Source of the DNA: Isoptericola peretonis
GTDB taxonomy: Bacteria; Actinomycetota; Actinomycetes; Actinomycetales; Cellulomonadaceae
Length of the DNA stretch: 64,000 bases
Direction of reading: 5' to 3'
Assembly (NCBI GenBank): GCA_023241745.1
Contig: JALQCY010000007.1
Coordinates: 66,612-130,611 of the forward strand
Below, one piece after another: positions 60,639 through 64,000 of this stretch (its first letter is position 1; every line of letters starts with the position of its first letter). The position numbers and the translations under genes are program-made. Under the pieces are notes generated by a model, which ran no database searches, was not told the DNA's origin, and saw only the letters and a list, made by a program, of their open reading frames with translations.

Positions 60639-61312
60639 CGGAAGAACAGCCGCTGGCGGAAACGGGCGCCGGGCAGGACGCGCCGGGCGGTCTCGCGGAC
60701 CTCGCCGTACGTCTCGCGCGCGTCGCGCACCGGCATGGGGGGCCCGTCGTCGGGGACCGTCACGGGTCGCGGATGCTTGACCAGCCCGACCACGGGGTTG
60801 AGGAACGACGAGCAGAGGTCGACGGCGAGGTCCCGGGGCGCGCCGATCCGCGCCAGCCCCACCGCCAGCAGGCGGCCGCCGGGCGCCAGCACCCCGGCGG
60901 CGTGCCGCAGCGCCGCCTCGAGGTCCATGTGGTGCAGGGAGGCGACCATCGTCACGACGTCGAACGAGCCGTCGGCGGGGACGTCCTCGAACCGTCCGTG
61001 CCGCACGCTGACGCCCGGGTCGCCTGCGAACCGGGCGGCGGAGACCTCGGACATCGCCGCGTCCGCGTCGAGACCGACGACGGTGGCGCCCGCACGGCGC
61101 AGCCGGTGGACGAGCGTGCCCGTGCCGCACCCGACGTCGAGCGCGCGTCGTCGCCGGAGCGGCAGCCGCCGCACGATCCACCCGTGGAAGTGGTCGTTGT
61201 GGTTCCACGGGCGCAGGTCGTTGACGCGCCCGAGCCACCGGCCGACCGCGCGGACCACCGGGTTCGTCGTCGTGCGGGGGTCGAGCTGTGAGCGGGGTCG
61301 CGTGTCAGCCAT
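60605..61312 (-). CDS. Class I SAM-dependent methyltransferase
   Basis: A 235-residue methyltransferase. The SAM-binding motif A-L-D-V-G-C-G-T-G-T-L-V is near residue 57, motif II region V-V-G-L-D-A-D follows, and V-V-T-M-V-A-S-L-H-H-M is the post-motif acidic/His segment of the UbiE/small-molecule type. The substrate is unknown. The ATG at 61312 is preceded at 8 nt by TACCCT and shares its promoter region with the divergent kinase-like gene. Its 3' end overlaps the nitrate-reductase partner gene by 34 bp. Confidence 0.82.
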   Translation of the reverse strand: MADTRPRSQLDPRTTTNPVVRAVGRWLGRVNDLRPWNHNDHFHGWIVRRLPLRRRRALDVGCGTGTLVHRLRRAGATVVGLDADAAMSEVSAARFAGDPGVSVRHGRFEDVPADGSFDVVTMVASLHHMDLEAALRHAAGVLAPGGRLLAVGLARIGAPRDLAVDLCSSFLNPVVGLVKHPRPVTVPDDGPPMPVRDARETYGEVRETARRVLPGARFRQRLFFRYTLEWTAPAS

Positions 61313-61320
61313 GGTCAGGG

Positions 61321-61330
61321 AGGGTAGCGT
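61321..61330. promoter_or_regulatory. Overlapping divergent -10 boxes (AGGGTAGCGT)
   Basis: The plus strand reads TAGCGT at 61325-61330, 7 nt before the GTG at 61338. The minus strand reads TACCCT at 61326-61321, 8 nt before the ATG at 61312. The two hexamers share the TA step at 61325-61326. Both genes lack a Shine-Dalgarno sequence, and only 25 bp separate the two start codons. Confidence 0.5.
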
Positions 61331-61337
61331 CACGGCC

Positions 61338-61808
61338 GTGCCGAACCTCGTCCTGCTGTGCGGCCCCGCCGGGGCGGGCAAGTCCACGCACGCCCGCCGG
61401 TACGCCGCCGCGGGCTACGCGGTCGCGTCCGTCGACGAGCTCGCCTGGGACGCCGGGCACGCCCCGGTCCACCCGCTGCCGGACGACGCGGCGCGCCGGG
61501 TGGCCGAGGTGCTGCGGGCCCGGGTCGACGAGCTGCTGCGGGACGGGAGTGACGTCGTCGTCGACTCGTCGTTCTGGTCGCTGGCGTCGCGGGACGCCTA
61601 CCGGGCGCTCGGGGCGGCCCACGGCGCGGACACCCTGGTGGTCTACGTCGACACCCCGCGCGAGGTCGCCCTCGCCCGGGTCGCGGCCCGGGCGGCGTCG
61701 CACCCGCACGACGTCGTCCTGGCCCCGGAGGTCGCCGCGGCCTTCCACGACGGCTTCGAGGTGCCGACGCCGGACGAGGGCCCGCTCGAGGTCGTCCCCG
61801 GCACCTGA
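61338..61808 (+). CDS. Small P-loop kinase-like ATPase
   Basis: A 156-residue protein with Walker A motif C-G-P-A-G-A-G-K-S-T near the N-terminus and D-V-V-V-D-S-S-F-W-S near residue 75. This is the pattern of AAA_33-type zeta-toxin-like/gluconate-kinase-like ATPases, which phosphorylate small molecules. The substrate is not known, and no antitoxin-like gene is next to it. The GTG at 61338 follows TAGCGT by 7 nt. A palindrome begins shortly after its stop. Confidence 0.75.
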   Translation: MPNLVLLCGPAGAGKSTHARRYAAAGYAVASVDELAWDAGHAPVHPLPDDAARRVAEVLRARVDELLRDGSDVVVDSSFWSLASRDAYRALGAAHGADTLVVYVDTPREVALARVAARAASHPHDVVLAPEVAAAFHDGFEVPTPDEGPLEVVPGT

Positions 61809-61814
61809 CCTTCG

Positions 61815-61866
61815 AGCACGCGATCCGTCGCGGGACCGGGTGTGATGGCGCGACGGATCGCGTGCT
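61815..61866. repeat. 18-bp inverted repeat downstream of the kinase-like gene
   Basis: Arms 61815-61832 and 61849-61866 are exact reverse complements around a 16-nt loop; CTTC (61810-61813) and GAAG (61868-61871) extend it after one G-G mismatch. It starts 6 bp past the stop codon and can act as a terminator before the nirB promoter. Confidence 0.7.
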
Positions 61867-61908
61867 GGAAGGCATGCCGGCGGTCCTCTCGCGCGGCATG
61901 TTTCGCGC

Positions 61909-61935
61909 GTGAGGCAGATGTTCCCGTGAGGTAAC
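61909..61935 (-). promoter_or_regulatory. Candidate GlnR binding site upstream of nirB
   Basis: Read on the minus strand the sequence is GTTAC-N6-GGAAC-N6-CTCAC, close to the GlnR consensus GTNAC-N6-GAAAC-N6-GTNAC. The middle of the site lies about 58 bp before the predicted nirB transcription start, a usual position for an activator. GlnR is known to activate nirBD in other actinobacteria; the match here was found by eye. Confidence 0.5.
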
Positions 61936-61967
61936 CGCGGCCTGACGGCGGCGACACGGCGGCTTCC

Positions 61968-61973
61968 TACCGT
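61968..61973 (+). promoter_or_regulatory. Candidate -10 box of a leaderless promoter (nirB)
   Basis: TACCGT lies 7 nt before the nirB ATG at 61981. The surrounding GGCTTCCTACCGTCGGTC closely resembles the promoter region of the nitrate transporter gene near 55246. Confidence 0.5.
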
Positions 61974-61980
61974 CGGTCCC

Positions 61981-64000
61981 ATGACCAGCGAGCCCCCCAC
62001 CACGGTCCCCAGCACGGCCGGCACGTCGAGCGGCACGGACGGCCGGCGCCACGTCGTCGTCGTCGGCGGCGGCATGGTCGCGCAGCGCTTCGTCGAGGCC
62101 CTGCGCGCCCGGGACGACGCCGGCGCGTGGCGCGTCAGCGTCTTCGCCGAGGAGCCGCGCAAGCCGTACGACCGCGTGGGCCTCACCCGCTACTTCGAGG
62201 TGCGCGACGCCGAGGAGCTCACGCTCGGCGACCCGGCCCTCTGGGACGACCCGCTGGTCGACCTGCACCGCGACTGCAAGGTCGAGACGATCGACCGCGA
62301 GGCCCGCACCGTCACGGACCGCCTCGGCCGGGTGCACGCCTACGACGAGCTGGTGCTCGCGACCGGCTCCAACGCCGCGATGCCGCCGATCCCCGGCAAC
62401 GACCTGCCCGGCGTCTTCGTCTACCGCACGATCGACGACGTGGCCGCGCTGCGCGGCTGGGTGGAGGCCAAGCGCGAGGCCGGCCGGGTCACGACGCGCG
62501 GGGGCGTGGTGGAGAAGCCGGTGCGCGGCGCCGTCATCGGCGGCGGCCTGCTCGGGCTGGAGGCGGCCGGCGCGCTCAAGGCGCTCGGCGCCCAGGCGAC
62601 GGTCATCGAGTTCGGCACGCACCTCATGGGTGTGCAGGTGGACCTGGGCGGCGGGCACGCGCTCAAGCGGCTCATCAACGACAAGGGCATCTCGGTGCGG
62701 CCGGAGACGGCCACCAAGGAGATGCGGCCGCACCGCCGCACGGGCCACGTGGGCAGGCTGGAGTTCGGCGACGGCGGCCGCCTCGACGTGGACGTCGTCG
62801 TGGTCGCGACCGGCGTGCGGCCGCGCGACGAGCTGGCCCGGGCCGCGGGGCTGGAGATCGGCGAGCGCGGTGGGGCCGTCGTGGACCTCACCTGCCGCAC
62901 GGCGGACCCGCACGTGTGGGCCATCGGCGAGGTCGCGTGCATCGAGGGCCGCTGCCTCGGCCTCGTGGCCCCCGGCAACACGATGGCGGAGATCGTCGTC
63001 GACCGGCTGCTCGGCGGCGAGGCCGTCTTCCCCGGCGCGGACACCGCGACGAAGCTCAAGCTGTCCGGCGTGGACGTCGCGAGCTTCGGCGACGCGCACG
63101 GCCGCACGAAGGACGCGGTCGAGATCGTCTGGGCCGACCCGGTGGCGGGCGTCTACAAGAAGCTCGTCATGGCCGACGACGCCCGCACCCTGCTGGGCGG
63201 CGTGTTCGTCGGGGACGCCGCGCCGTACGCGTCGCTGCGGCCGATGCTCGGCGCCGAGCTGCCCGGCGACCCGTCCGCGTTCCTGCTCCCGGAGGGCACC
63301 GGCGGCGCCCCGGTCCTGGAGCTGCCCGACGACGCGAACGTCTGCTCCTGCAACAACGTCTCGGCCGGCACGATCCGCGGCGCCGTGGCAGGGCTCGACG
63401 GGGGGCCCGCGTGCACGGACGTGGCGGGCGTCAAGGCCTGCACCCGCGCCGGCACCACCTGCGGGGCCTGCCTGCCGCTGGTCACGAAGCTCACAAAGAC
63501 CGAGCTGGCCAAGGCCGGCGTCGCGGTGAGCAACGCGCTGTGCGAGCACTTCGAGCTCTCCCGCGCCCAGCTGTTCGACGCCGTGCGGGTGGCAGACCTG
63601 CACACCTTCAGCGAGATCATCGGCCGGTTCGGGCGGGTCCCCGAGGGTGCCGACGACGCCGGCCGTGGCTGCGACATCTGCAAGCCGACCGTGGCGTCGG
63701 TCCTCGCCAGCCTCGGCAACGGGCACATCCTCGCCGGCGAGCAGGCCACGCTGCAGGACACCAACGACCACATGCTCGCCAACATGCAGAAGGACGGCAC
63801 GTACTCCGTCGTCCCGCGCATGCCGGGCGGCGAGGTGACGCCCGACGGGCTGATCGTCGTCGGCCAGGTCGCCAAGGACTTCGGGCTCTACACGAAGGTC
63901 ACGGGCGGGCAGCGGATCGACATGTTCGGCGCCCGCGTCGAGCAGCTCCCGGAGATCTGGCGGCGGCTCGTGGACGCCGGCTTCGAGTCCGGGCACGCGT
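61981..64000 (+). CDS. nirB: Nitrite reductase (NADH), large subunit, 3' end outside window
   Basis: The first 673 residues of NirB, which reduces nitrite to ammonium in the cytoplasm. FAD-binding V-V-V-V-G-G-G-M-V-A-Q is near residue 30, the second Rossmann motif G-A-V-I-G-G-G-L-L-G-L-E near residue 180 and V-W-A-I-G-E-V-A-C near 315. Two Cys clusters follow: the BFD-like [2Fe-2S] region V-C-S-C-N-N-V-S with T-C-G-A-C, and R-G-C-D-I-C-K. The frame is still open at base 64000, within the start of the sulfite/nitrite-reductase ferredoxin-like domain; the siroheme domain should lie beyond. nirD may follow outside the window. Confidence 0.94.
   Translation, partial: MTSEPPTTVPSTAGTSSGTDGRRHVVVVGGGMVAQRFVEALRARDDAGAWRVSVFAEEPRKPYDRVGLTRYFEVRDAEELTLGDPALWDDPLVDLHRDCKVETIDREARTVTDRLGRVHAYDELVLATGSNAAMPPIPGNDLPGVFVYRTIDDVAALRGWVEAKREAGRVTTRGGVVEKPVRGAVIGGGLLGLEAAGALKALGAQATVIEFGTHLMGVQVDLGGGHALKRLINDKGISVRPETATKEMRPHRRTGHVGRLEFGDGGRLDVDVVVVATGVRPRDELARAAGLEIGERGGAVVDLTCRTADPHVWAIGEVACIEGRCLGLVAPGNTMAEIVVDRLLGGEAVFPGADTATKLKLSGVDVASFGDAHGRTKDAVEIVWADPVAGVYKKLVMADDARTLLGGVFVGDAAPYASLRPMLGAELPGDPSAFLLPEGTGGAPVLELPDDANVCSCNNVSAGTIRGAVAGLDGGPACTDVAGVKACTRAGTTCGACLPLVTKLTKTELAKAGVAVSNALCEHFELSRAQLFDAVRVADLHTFSEIIGRFGRVPEGADDAGRGCDICKPTVASVLASLGNGHILAGEQATLQDTNDHMLANMQKDGTYSVVPRMPGGEVTPDGLIVVGQVAKDFGLYTKVTGGQRIDMFGARVEQLPEIWRRLVDAGFESGHA

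Noticed and set aside
61338..61808. Kinase-like P-loop protein as a zeta-type toxin
   Set aside because: No epsilon-like antitoxin gene is adjacent and the divergent partner is a methyltransferase.

Overview
This 64 kb window is very GC-rich and densely packed, with many 4-bp ATGA/GTGA overlaps and many genes that seem to be translated without a Shine-Dalgarno leader. It looks like a chromosomal segment of a plant-biomass-degrading actinobacterium of the order Micrococcales (Promicromonosporaceae/Cellulomonadaceae type, for example Cellulosimicrobium). That placement is an inference from the GlgE pathway, a DivIVA-type coiled-coil protein, a mannan-degradation locus and a full nitrate-respiration locus. 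No rRNA, tRNA, CRISPR array, phage or transposase gene was seen.

Region 1 (1-9.9 kb) is housekeeping and mixed: three alpha/beta hydrolases, a phosphoribosyltransferase, a lipoprotein FKBP prolyl isomerase, a small zinc-finger-like protein, a DivIVA-like coiled-coil protein, a membrane protein plus lipoprotein pair of unknown role, and a thioredoxin-fold/TPR protein resembling CnoX/YbbN. Region 2 (9.9-12.2 kb) is glgB, separated from the CnoX-like gene by a 106-bp palindromic repeat.

Region 3 (12.3-31.5 kb) is a compact galactomannan/mannan utilisation locus. It has a LacI regulator, a ROK repressor, two GH36 alpha-galactosidases, a five-gene oligosaccharide ABC importer, a GH42 beta-galactosidase, a GH2 beta-mannosidase and a secreted GH26 beta-mannanase. 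The secreted mannanase would cut the backbone outside, the importer would bring in galactosylated manno-oligosaccharides, and the intracellular enzymes would strip galactose and release mannose. A palindrome overlapping the -35 box of the importer operon is the likely ROK operator.

Region 4 (31.5-40.9 kb) is the alpha-glucan/trehalose block: glgE-treS-mak in one operon, then glgX, with a flavin dehydrogenase between them. In many actinobacteria glgB directly follows mak, so the mannan locus appears to sit inside an ancestral glgE-treS-mak-glgB operon. Region 5 (41.1-42.9 kb) is etfBA.

Region 6 (42.9-55.1 kb, minus strand) holds molybdenum-cofactor genes (moaD-like, moaA, a DUF6457-like gene, mobA-like, moeA), a NarK transporter and narGHJI. 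Region 7 (55.4-64.0 kb) is nitrate assimilation on the plus strand: a second nitrate transporter, the assimilatory nitrate reductase, its flavoprotein/[2Fe-2S] partner, and the start of nirB, which runs off the window. A GlnR-type binding pattern precedes nirB and a weaker one precedes the transporter. The most unusual element is a perfect 28-bp inverted repeat lying in frame inside moeA, where it is translated as about 21 extra residues.
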